Assembly: GCA_051954695.1 (NCBI GenBank)
Contig: JBQCHL010000016.1
Span: 50,979 to 114,978, forward strand
Reading direction: 5' to 3'
DNA: 64,000 nt
Source of the DNA: Terrimonas_A sp051954695
Lineage (GTDB): Bacteria > Bacteroidota > Bacteroidia > Chitinophagales > Chitinophagaceae
Under the pieces are notes generated by a model. It did no database searches, was not told where the DNA came from, and worked only from the letters and a program-made list of their open reading frames with translations. The position numbers were made by a program, and so were the translations under genes. Each line of letters opens with the position of its first letter. The stretch's first letter is position 1. Positions 35,093 through 42,721 of this stretch are shown piece by piece.

Positions 35093-35665
35093 ATGAAAAA
35101 GACATTCTTATTTATCAGTTTCAGTTCCCTGGTAATGATTGCTTGTAATAATGCAGGGAAAGATTCTGTGGAAAAGGCTGATTCAGCCAACAGAGAAGCG
35201 CGAAAGGATACAATGGCCGTTACACCTGCCCCTGATGCGAATACCAGTGCTTTCCTGGTAGATGCTACCAATGGTGGTATGGCGGAGGTACAGTTGAGCC
35301 GGATCGCAGCTGAAAGGTCAACCAATGCGGCTGTAAAAGACTTTGCCAACATGATGATAAATGATCATACCAGTGCAAATGACCAGATAATGGCATTAGC
35401 GGCAAAAAAGAGTGTGACTCTTCCTTCTGATGTCTCTGATGAGAACAGGAAAAAGTCAGATGAACTTATGAAAAAATCAGTCAAGGACTTTGATAAAGAA
35501 TATGTTGATATAATGGTAAAGGACCATGAAGCTGCCGTGAATCTGTTTGAAAAGGCTTCCAACAATGTAAGTGATGCAGAAGTGGTTTCTTTTGTAAATA
35601 ATATCCTGCCCAAGTTGAAAAGCCATTTGGAGTCTGCTAAAACTTTAAAGAAAAGCCTGAAATAA
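35093..35665 (+). CDS. DUF4142 lipoprotein
   Basis: A 190-residue lipoprotein with a lipobox cysteine at residue 18 (SLVMIACNNAG). After a disordered KADSANREARKD linker comes the DUF4142 four-helix ferritin-like bundle: DATNGGMAEVQLSRIAAERS, VKDFANMMINDHTSANDQIM, and later KEYVDIMVKDHEAAVNLFEK with the characteristic H-x-A pattern. DUF4142 proteins are frequent in the Bacteroidota envelope, role unknown. The start is ATG 35093. Confidence 0.9.
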   Translation: MKKTFLFISFSSLVMIACNNAGKDSVEKADSANREARKDTMAVTPAPDANTSAFLVDATNGGMAEVQLSRIAAERSTNAAVKDFANMMINDHTSANDQIMALAAKKSVTLPSDVSDENRKKSDELMKKSVKDFDKEYVDIMVKDHEAAVNLFEKASNNVSDAEVVSFVNNILPKLKSHLESAKTLKKSLK

Positions 35666-35682
35666 AAGGGCCTTAACTGTTT

Positions 35683-35943
35683 TTAAAGACCGGAAAGCCA
35701 CCTCCTCAACACCTCATTGGCATAATACAGTTGTGTGCCAAGAGAATTATTATCCGGCGGGATGATCTTTCCCTGATCTGTAATATTCCCCTGAAAGCTG
35801 ATAGCGTAAAAAGCAAATAGTTTATGTCCGGATTCCGGAACAGGAGAGGCGTAACCTGTGATCGCTAATCCCCAATCACTATTAAATTGATCACAGACAT
35901 GCAGAGCCATTTCCTCATTCTCCTGTTTCTTCATTAGGCGCAT
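35683..35943 (-). pseudogene. C-terminal half of a CinA-family (PncC-type) protein
   Basis: The 86 residues include EMALHVCDQFNSDWGLAITG and ASPVPESGHKLFAFYAISFQ, which match the second half of the CinA C-terminal (nicotinamide-nucleotide amidase) domain. The first half, including the catalytic SxxK-type residues, is absent. Its start overlaps the end of the DUF6766 gene by 29 bp, so the fusion point seems to lie at 35915-35943. It could be a non-functional remnant or a very short new gene; I favour the remnant. Confidence 0.7.
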
Positions 35944-36574
35944 CCACAGGTTTGGATTGAGGTGATCCTTTTTGTCGCAGGAACACTGAAAGGATCACAA
36001 TAGCAAAAACGGAAAGAAATTCACTCTGCCAGTTTTGAAAAGATTCAAACCAGAATCGGGACTGTGTGATATACGTTCCAAGGCTTTCTTCTGGTAAACC
36101 TTTTATCTCAAGCTGCTCGTTTTCATCTTTAAAGCTGCCATATAAATGAATTATAAATGAACAGATAAATAATATGAGAAGGGCAATGGTCAGAGAATGC
36201 TTGTATATCCTTAATATCCATCCGCCTTTCCTGACCGGCCAGGGTGCACCCGGCCGGTTAGGCGAGGGTTCACGATCCACTTCATCTTCTCCTTCTCCAT
36301 CACATTTTTTTGATTCAGAAGATCCTTTTTGCCTAAGGGAAATGGTGAGCACAACAAACAAAGCCATCTGGAGGAATTCACTTTCCCAGTTCTCAAATGT
36401 TGCCTGCAAAAAATGACCTGAGCGCAGATATTGGCTCATACTTATTCCGGGCTGACCTTCTTCTTCACGTTCTTTATTATGCTCTTTGAAGCCGGTTAAA
36501 ATTTGTCCGGCAAGTGCCAATATAAATAAAACGATAAAGGCTAAAGAGAGACCATTGTTCTTAATCCATTTCAT
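35915..36574 (-). CDS. DUF6766 membrane protein
   Basis: A 219-residue membrane protein made of two similar halves. Each half has a hydrophobic helix (SLAFIVLFILALAGQILTGF, then LTIALLILFICSFIIHLYGS), a loop with SMSQYLRSGHFL or SLGTYITQSRFW, and a repeated motif ending LRQKGS (FENWESEFLQMALFVVLTIS, FQNWQSEFLSVFAIVILSVF). This is the DUF6766 pattern. Function unknown. The C-terminus overlaps the truncated CinA fragment. Confidence 0.85.
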   Translation of the reverse strand: MKWIKNNGLSLAFIVLFILALAGQILTGFKEHNKEREEEGQPGISMSQYLRSGHFLQATFENWESEFLQMALFVVLTISLRQKGSSESKKCDGEGEDEVDREPSPNRPGAPWPVRKGGWILRIYKHSLTIALLILFICSFIIHLYGSFKDENEQLEIKGLPEESLGTYITQSRFWFESFQNWQSEFLSVFAIVILSVFLRQKGSPQSKPVDAPNEETGE

Positions 36575-36692
36575 TATATCGAAAATTATTATTCATCTTC
36601 CTGCAATCACCTTATTCGCACTACTACATCCCGGTGGCATGCCATTTGTATTTTATCTATACTCTTTTTTGTTATCCCTAAAACCCACAATT

Positions 36693-37277
36693 ATGCCAAC
36701 CACAAAAACAAGCAGCAGCAAAGCTGCAAAGAAGTCATCTGCGCCCGGGAGGGCCGCAGGTAATACTCAATTGGAGAAATTCTTTACTGATGAATTAAAG
36801 GATATCTATTGGGCTGAAAAACACCTTACCAAAGCATTGCCGAAAATGCAAAAAGCCGCCACCACCGAAGAATTACAAAATGCTATTGGGGAACATATTA
36901 CCCAAACCGAAGAACATGTTGCAAGACTTGAGCATGTATTTGAGATGTTAGGCGAAAAAGCCCAGGCAAAAAAATGCGATGCGATGGAAGGATTGGTAAA
37001 AGAAGGTGAAAAAGTGGTAGAAGACACAGAGGAAGGAAGTATGACCCGCGATGTAGGTATTATTATTTCAGCCCAGAAAGTAGAACATTATGAAATCGCT
37101 GCTTATGGCAGTCTTGTGCAATTAGCCACCACAATAGGTCACGAAGATATAGCCCGGGTATTGCAGGAAACCCTCGATGAGGAAAAGCAAACAGATGAAG
37201 GACTTACTGCAATAGCAGAGAATGATATCAACTGGGAAGCTGAACTGGAAAATGGAAATGAGGAAGGGAAGGAATGA
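36693..37277 (+). CDS. DUF892 (YciE/YciF) ferritin-like protein
   Basis: A 194-residue soluble protein. After a basic, disordered tail (TKTSSSKAAKKSSAPGR) the ferritin-like four-helix bundle of YciF type runs from residue 30 (LEKFFTDELKDIYWAEKHLT, then QTEEHVARLEHVFEML, QKVEHYEIAAYGSLVQLA, and LQETLDEEKQTDEGLTAIAE). The ExxH pairs suggest metal binding. YciE/YciF relatives are induced by general stress. I chose ATG 36693 because upstream in-frame ATGs give a non-homologous leader. Confidence 0.93.
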   Translation: MPTTKTSSSKAAKKSSAPGRAAGNTQLEKFFTDELKDIYWAEKHLTKALPKMQKAATTEELQNAIGEHITQTEEHVARLEHVFEMLGEKAQAKKCDAMEGLVKEGEKVVEDTEEGSMTRDVGIIISAQKVEHYEIAAYGSLVQLATTIGHEDIARVLQETLDEEKQTDEGLTAIAENDINWEAELENGNEEGKE

Positions 37278-37287
37278 TTGATCGCCG

Positions 37288-37325
37288 GATCATCAGCCAG
37301 CTTTACTGGCTGATGATCTTTTATT
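37288..37325 (+). terminator. Intrinsic terminator after DUF892
   Basis: GATCATCAGCCAG and CTGGCTGATGATC form a 13-bp stem around CTTTA, followed by TTTTATTA. The gene stop is 10 bp upstream. Confidence 0.88.
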
Positions 37326-37427
37326 ACTATTCAACAGCATATCTATGAGTGGTATGAAAGATGCGGAAAACCAACAATGATACAGCCATCATAAACTGCT
37401 TTAGAAAACAAAAAAACCTTTTGCTAA

Positions 37428-37607
37428 ATGAAATCACTACAAAAATCCATCAAGAGCCATGGCATACAAAGCCTGGTCGTGTACAAGAAAGAAAAAGAAT
37501 TACTTGTAAAAGTCAAGAAATCTGATCCGTCTATCTATTACCCCAAAGTGATCATGCCGGAACAGCCGAATTGTTATATCAAAACAAAGAAACATGAATG
37601 CTGGTAA
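37428..37607 (+). CDS. Small 59-residue hypothetical protein
   Basis: A clean frame from ATG 37428 reads MKSLQKSIKSHGIQSLVVYK, a lysine-rich helix, and ends NCYIKTKKHECW. It has no signal peptide; two cysteines and a terminal tryptophan stand out. I know of no family. The A-rich sequence just upstream of the ATG is typical of Bacteroidota translation starts. Confidence 0.5.
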   Translation: MKSLQKSIKSHGIQSLVVYKKEKELLVKVKKSDPSIYYPKVIMPEQPNCYIKTKKHECW

Positions 37608-37616
37608 TAATCTTAT

Positions 37617-37975
37617 TCATTTGTCACGAACAATAGTCTTTACAAGTTGATCACTTATTTCTTTCTCAAGGCCGGCTGGTAAAACAGCCGAGCTGTCGTC
37701 CAGTGCCCTCAGGCCAACTGTATCCGGGTCCCAGGTATAAATATGTTGATCTCCTCCATTGATGCTGATACGGACCCGCTTTTCTTCATTGAATCCAAAG
37801 ATCTGGCCTTATATCATCTGTTTAATAATTATGCCAGTTGTATTATGAGGTAAGATTCAACTACAGATCGGCTAAATGAGTTCGTTTGGAAACAGTAAAG
37901 AGGGTATAATTTTCCGACAACTGATCCTCCGTCTTCATACAAGTCTGTAATTCTTACTGATTTATCGTTAAATTT
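37617..37975 (-). pseudogene. Unrecognised gene remnant in two frames
   Basis: Two coding-like pieces lie in different frames with no start codon. The downstream piece (37617-37808) encodes QIFGFNEEKRVRISINGGDQ and HIYTWDPDTVGLRALDDSSA and reaches its stop at 37617, preceded in frame by TAA. The upstream piece (about 37827-37975) reads EKFNDKSVRITDLYEDGGSV and then stops. Both have coding-like composition unlike the surrounding AT-rich sequence. I cannot name the family; chance openness is possible. Confidence 0.4.
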
Positions 37976-38271
37976 TTCCCGGAAGCTTTATTTCTTGGTC
38001 AAATGCATTAGTTTTATGCCCGCTTAAGTCCGCCCTTTTTAAATTCCCCCAATATTTTGTTGAATCCTGTATTCGCGTTATCGCGGAATACTGCTATTGT
38101 TACCCCTGTCCGGGTGGGTAGCTGGAGAAAAACGCCATGCCGGATGCAATTACTATGTGGATGCAGGCAGAACGGATGTTCTGTGCTGCCCGGTTTTAAT
38201 TTGTCATATGAGATCGTTTGTTGTTTTATGCGCTGATTAAAATGACCAGCGGAATTATTATATAGACTGGA
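37976..38271. other. Non-coding stretch before the NarL regulator
   Basis: About 300 bp without a convincing gene. It contains small inverted repeats (CGCGTTATCGCG near 38073) but no clear promoter matching the Bacteroidota consensus. Confidence 0.4.
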
Positions 38272-38907
38272 ATGAAAAGGATCACTGTTTTATTGGTTGA
38301 TGACCATCGCCTAATGATGGAAGCCTGGGCAATTGTACTGGGGCAAAACAAACAATTCAAAGTAGTAGGGCAGGCTGCTGATTTTGCACAGGCAATTGAA
38401 TTGGTAGAAACGCACCACCCTGATATTGTACTGACGGATATCAATATGTCGCCCCAGGACGGTTTTATGCTTACAGAAAAAATACTGGAGATATCGCCGG
38501 AGTCGGGAGTTATTGGGGTATCGATGCACAATATCCCACTTTATGCCAAAAAAATGCTTCGTATAGGGGGGAAGGGATACGTTACGAAGAACTCTTCCAA
38601 GGATGAACTGGTAACTGCCATCCTGGAAGTATATGAAGGGAATATTTTTATTTGCAAAGAGATCAAAGACATTCTGGCCAATGACCAGTTGGATGACAAT
38701 AATGAGATGATGAAATTATATTCTCTCACGGAAAAAGAACTTGATATCATCGCCTGTGTTAAACAGGGAATGTCTTCCCGGGAAATAGCTGAGCTGAAAG
38801 ATGTGACGTTGAAAACGGTGGAAGTGCACCGGTATAATATTCTTAAAAAACTGGGATTGCCAAATACCGCCGCCTTGGTAAGTTACATCCAGTCAAAAGG
38901 GTTATAA
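38272..38907 (+). CDS. NarL/LuxR-family response regulator (orphan)
   Basis: A 211-residue regulator. The receiver (1-120) has VDDHRLMMEAW and the phospho-acceptor aspartate in VLTDINMSPQDGF near residue 55, then GVSMHNIPLYAKKM and GYVTKNSSKDEL with the conserved lysine. The LuxR-type helix-turn-helix lies in residues 147-205 (LTEKELDIIACVKQGMSSRE, LKTVEVHRYNILKKLGL). No kinase gene is adjacent. It is the last forward gene before the T9SS operon, and control of that operon is possible but unproven. Confidence 0.93.
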   Translation: MKRITVLLVDDHRLMMEAWAIVLGQNKQFKVVGQAADFAQAIELVETHHPDIVLTDINMSPQDGFMLTEKILEISPESGVIGVSMHNIPLYAKKMLRIGGKGYVTKNSSKDELVTAILEVYEGNIFICKEIKDILANDQLDDNNEMMKLYSLTEKELDIIACVKQGMSSREIAELKDVTLKTVEVHRYNILKKLGLPNTAALVSYIQSKGL

Positions 38908-38908
38908 G

Positions 38909-38945
38909 TACGAATGGCGAGAATGAGTGCGAATGGCGAGAATAA
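38909..38945. repeat. GAATGGCG short tandem repeat, locus A
   Basis: Two near-identical 17-nt units, ACGAATGGCGAGAAT and GCGAATGGCGAGAAT, are separated by GAGT. The same GTACGAATGG core occurs on the other strand at 57078-57149. Confidence 0.6.
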
Positions 38946-38982
38946 AATAAAAGCCACCCGCTGCAGCTAGGTGGCTTTTATT
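38946..38982. terminator. Bidirectional intrinsic terminator
   Basis: AATAAAAGCCACC and GGTGGCTTTTATT are a 13-bp stem with an 11-nt loop CGCTGCAGCTA; A/T tracts flank both sides. It can end both the NarL gene and the convergent OmpA gene. Confidence 0.85.
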
Positions 38983-39001
38983 AAAGACGTCTTTTGAGAA
39001 T

Positions 39002-41659
39002 TTAATGGGTTGTAAGAGATCTGTCTTGCTGGATCAGCTTGAATTCAACTCTGCGATTCATCCATCTGCCATCAGGATTGTCCTGGCCAGCGATCATTTC
39101 AGCTTCGAGCGGGCAACATTCGCCCAAGGCAGTTCCGCCAAGCCGCGTCCGGCTTATGCCTTGTGCCGTCAGGTAAGTGATAACCGCATTCACTCGCTCC
39201 TGTGCCAACTTCAGATTGTAAGCAGCACTTCCTTTACTGTCAGTGTATCCATTCATTTCCACACGCATTGTGATATCCTGCTTCATCAGCCCGGCAAGCC
39301 TGTCCAGATTTTTGAAGTACTCTTCATCAACAACAGACTCATCGAATGAAAAATGTACAACAGGTTGGAAGATACCGGTTGCCGGTTTATTCCGTCCAAT
39401 CCTGTCTGAGTTATAAGCTGCTGTTCTTACTGGCACATTTTCAGCAACCAGTTGTTCATTGGCACCATTGATAACTGGTATTGACGTGTTATCTGTCAAT
39501 CCCAGTATCCTGAACTCAACTCTACGGTTCAGTTTGCGTCCTTCAGGACTATCAAGGCCGTCAACGATTTCTGGAACGGCAGGAGAAGATTCACCATACG
39601 ATTTACCGATCAGCCTTTCCGCACTGATCCCTTTGCTGCGCAGGTATTCGATACATGCATCTACCCGGCGCTGCCCCAACCGCAGATTATACTCTTCGGT
39701 ACCGAAGGCATCTGTGTGGCCGGCAACTTCTACTACTAATGATGGGTTCTTCTCCATTATACTAACTAGTGCATCTAAATTGGGAAAATATTTCTTTTCT
39801 AAAAAAGATTTGTCAAATGCAAATCTGGCGATTATTGTTGGTCTGTTCGTCGGTCCTTTATCAGGATCAAACACCTCGCCTGGTGGTTTCCTGGGTGTCC
39901 CTTCGCCCTTATCCGGTTCAAAAACATCATCTGTCTTTGCCTGATCGGGTGGACGACCTACATCAGGATCAAATATTTCATTGGAAGAAAGACTTAGGTC
40001 CTTATTCCGGATACTATCGCGACCCGTCAGGATCTTAACAATATAGTTGCTGGTATCCGTATTATATTTTTGCTTCTGCGCTACTATAGTGTAACGCGAA
40101 GTGCCTCTTAGATCAAATTGGTAAGAGCCCGTACTGTCGGTTTCCCTTACGAGGATAATATTATCATCCTTCTTTGGGTCTTTTATATATAATGATACAC
40201 CCGGCAATGGTTCTCCGGTCTTTTCATCCACAACTTTACCGGATATATATTGAATATTATCCTGCACCACGGCAAACAGATCGAGGCAACAATCCGATTC
40301 CCGGTCGGAACTCAGCCATCCGGTACTCCAGATATTGTCTTCATCTGTGCCAACATAGTACTGGTCATCCTTCGTAGAATTGACCGGGCTTCCCGGATTA
40401 ACAGGGTGGTCCCAATGTGCAGTTTCAATATCACCCTTAGAAGAATAAATATCAAATCCACCCATGCCAACATGGCCATTGCTGGAAAAAACCAGGCTCT
40501 TACTGTTGGGATGGTACCAGGGTGATGCTTCATCGTTCGGGGTATTGATAAAAATACCCATGTTCTGAACAGAAGCCGGCTCACGGTCTGCATTCAGTTT
40601 TGCAAACCAGATATCATACTTGCCAAAGCCTCCCTCCCTGTCGGAAGAGAACAAAAGATATTTTCCATCAGGAGTGATAAAGGGTTGTGTGCTGTTGGAG
40701 CCGTCCTGGTTAACAGGTGCTGCCAACTTCACCGGTGCAGCCCAATTGCCATCAGGATTTTTCCTGGCACTATAAATAGCGGCAGTGATAATACCATTTT
40801 CTTTCTTCCAGCGTGTGAAGAACAACTGTTGCCCGTCTTGTGTAATGGAAGGAAGACCATTATTATAACCAGGCTCTTCCGGGATATCCACAAGTTTGGC
40901 TGCTTCACGGATATTGCTGCTGTCTGCTACACTGAAAAGCCTTGCAGAATAAGCAGGATGTCCGTTATACATTTTGCTGCTGTCAGTAAACATTGATGTA
41001 AAGAAAACATCGTGTGCTGCTGATGTGGCCAATGCATACGCCGATGTATTAGCGGCATTAGGCTTCCTGGTTACGGTAAACAGGTGTTTATCGTTTTCCT
41101 GTTGCGCGCGGATGTAGCGGAGATTAGCCAGTTCCCTGTCAGCCGCCTGTGTCCATTCATCTTTTACAGAACGGGAGTCGCGGAACTCAGTAATTACTTT
41201 TATTGCTTCATCATATTTCTGGTTGGTGCGAAGTGTTACGCCATACCAGTACTGGCTGGCAGGGTAGGAGCCTAATGAATAAGATGCTGCTTCTTTATAC
41301 CATTTTTCTGCCTGTTTAAAATCATTATGCAAGCGATAGCTTTCTGCAAGGCGGTATACTGCACCCTGGCGGGCTACCGTGCCTTCCATATTCTGCTTCC
41401 CTTTTTTCCTTACTGCAAAAGGGCTTGAAGATACCCTGTTGGATTCCTTTCCGCCCGCGAGGTATTTTTCATAATACTGCGCTGCTTCATAATAATTCTT
41501 CTCATTGAATAATTTTTCCGCCTCTTCAAATAAAGCCGGTTCATTGCTTTGCGCCTGTACAGTGCCTATACCCAGCAAAAAGCAGGATATAAAAGCGCCG
41601 GCAACCCTTTTCAGGGATGCAACTGGTATGGCTGGCCGGTGGCTGAAATAGGTACCCAT
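39002..41659 (-). CDS. PorE-like protein: TPR, PD40 propeller, regulatory domain, two OmpA domains
   Basis: An 885-residue outer-membrane-associated protein. After an N-terminal signal (cleavage near VQAQSNEP) come TPR units (residues 40-175), a WD40-like PD40 propeller (200-470, ITQDGQQLFFTRW, ITPDGKYLLFSSDREGGFGK), a carboxypeptidase-type regulatory domain (475-550), and a linker with three DPD/EPD-rich units. Two OmpA peptidoglycan-binding domains follow (610-715 and 765-875), each keeping the Asp of HTDxxG/YTDxxG and Arg of LNRRVEF/MNRRVEF. P. gingivalis PorE has one OmpA domain. It is the last gene of the operon after PorP/SprF (12-bp gap). Confidence 0.9.
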   Translation of the reverse strand: MGTYFSHRPAIPVASLKRVAGAFISCFLLGIGTVQAQSNEPALFEEAEKLFNEKNYYEAAQYYEKYLAGGKESNRVSSSPFAVRKKGKQNMEGTVARQGAVYRLAESYRLHNDFKQAEKWYKEAASYSLGSYPASQYWYGVTLRTNQKYDEAIKVITEFRDSRSVKDEWTQAADRELANLRYIRAQQENDKHLFTVTRKPNAANTSAYALATSAAHDVFFTSMFTDSSKMYNGHPAYSARLFSVADSSNIREAAKLVDIPEEPGYNNGLPSITQDGQQLFFTRWKKENGIITAAIYSARKNPDGNWAAPVKLAAPVNQDGSNSTQPFITPDGKYLLFSSDREGGFGKYDIWFAKLNADREPASVQNMGIFINTPNDEASPWYHPNSKSLVFSSNGHVGMGGFDIYSSKGDIETAHWDHPVNPGSPVNSTKDDQYYVGTDEDNIWSTGWLSSDRESDCCLDLFAVVQDNIQYISGKVVDEKTGEPLPGVSLYIKDPKKDDNIILVRETDSTGSYQFDLRGTSRYTIVAQKQKYNTDTSNYIVKILTGRDSIRNKDLSLSSNEIFDPDVGRPPDQAKTDDVFEPDKGEGTPRKPPGEVFDPDKGPTNRPTIIARFAFDKSFLEKKYFPNLDALVSIMEKNPSLVVEVAGHTDAFGTEEYNLRLGQRRVDACIEYLRSKGISAERLIGKSYGESSPAVPEIVDGLDSPEGRKLNRRVEFRILGLTDNTSIPVINGANEQLVAENVPVRTAAYNSDRIGRNKPATGIFQPVVHFSFDESVVDEEYFKNLDRLAGLMKQDITMRVEMNGYTDSKGSAAYNLKLAQERVNAVITYLTAQGISRTRLGGTALGECCPLEAEMIAGQDNPDGRWMNRRVEFKLIQQDRSLTTH

Positions 41660-41671
41660 AGTCTTCCTCTT

Positions 41672-42676
41672 TTAAAAACGTGGACAGTAGAATGGTTTGG
41701 TTTTGATCTCACTACTTCCTCCCCATCCTACATAGGAAAGTGAAACTTCAATACTGCTTCTGCTGATCGATCCTGCGGTTTTAGATGATGCATTCACATC
41801 ATAACTCATACCTACAGTGAATCCTTTATGATAGAATCCCACAAAGGGAGCTAAAGCATCGTCGATCCGGAGATTGGCGCCAAACATCAGGTCAGTATTG
41901 GCACCGCCATATAATTGTGCATAAGCACCGATCATTTTTTCCTGGGCATTTCCCTGCCGCATATATAAGAAGTTCGGAACAAGATCAAACATGTCCGACA
42001 CAAATATTCTCGCGCCTGCATGCACGCTATACCTGATGGGTAATCTTTCTTTTTCACCACCACTGATAAAAGGATCAGTAGGGCGGGTAAGATGGAATGC
42101 AGCGATGCCCCCAAACAGGTTCATTTTTTTACCTGATGTGCCATCATAATAAGAAATGCCTGCACCTGCATCGAATGCAGTAACAGAAGGTTTATAAAAA
42201 TTTTCTGAAGTAATGGATGAAGGATTATAGCCCAAACCTGCTACCCATTGATCACCGAATTGGAGCTTACTGACATTAAAACGGCGATTGATCAAACCAC
42301 CCTGTATGGCCATCACCACCTGGTGATCACCAAATCTGACACCGGTGTAAGCGAAATTGAGATAACCGTTGGTATAATTATATGCGCCATCTGATGAGGA
42401 TTGGTGCATCACATTAAGCCCGAGATTCAGGTTTTTACTGGTAGGAGCTTCTGCTGATATTCCCTGTGTGGTCAATGTATTGCTATACTGGCTTCTCCAT
42501 ACTGCAGACACCCTGTAATCGCCTTCGATGGCACCCGTCAATGCAGGATTCAGGAACATCGGCTGAATAAAATATTGCGAAAAATGCGGGTCAACCTGGG
42601 CTTTTATCGCCCCACCCGAACCGATCACGGCCATCAGCAGGACCGTAACAGTTTTCAGCAATTGATTCTTATTCAT
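41672..42676 (-). CDS. PorP/SprF-family T9SS outer-membrane protein
   Basis: A 334-residue outer-membrane barrel of the PorP/SprF family. A signal peptide (residues 1-26, ending GGAIKAQ) is followed by the family signature VDPHFSQYFIQPMFLNPALT. Barrel-like segments follow (YRVSAVWRSQYSNT, LGLNVMHQSSSDGAYNYT, GFTVGMSYDVN), and the protein ends in a beta strand. These proteins help secrete or attach T9SS substrates, especially type-B ones. It is placed 45 bp after the giant repeat protein gene, as often seen. Confidence 0.94.
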   Translation of the reverse strand: MNKNQLLKTVTVLLMAVIGSGGAIKAQVDPHFSQYFIQPMFLNPALTGAIEGDYRVSAVWRSQYSNTLTTQGISAEAPTSKNLNLGLNVMHQSSSDGAYNYTNGYLNFAYTGVRFGDHQVVMAIQGGLINRRFNVSKLQFGDQWVAGLGYNPSSITSENFYKPSVTAFDAGAGISYYDGTSGKKMNLFGGIAAFHLTRPTDPFISGGEKERLPIRYSVHAGARIFVSDMFDLVPNFLYMRQGNAQEKMIGAYAQLYGGANTDLMFGANLRIDDALAPFVGFYHKGFTVGMSYDVNASSKTAGSISRSSIEVSLSYVGWGGSSEIKTKPFYCPRF

Positions 42677-42721
42677 TCGAATGGTTTTTATAGGTCTGAT
42701 GATATTGGATTAATACTATTG

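Noticed and set aside
27681..38000. The accessory region as a mobile genomic island.
   Set aside because: No integrase, transposase, direct repeats or tRNA boundary was found; the only tRNA is at 10.7 kb.
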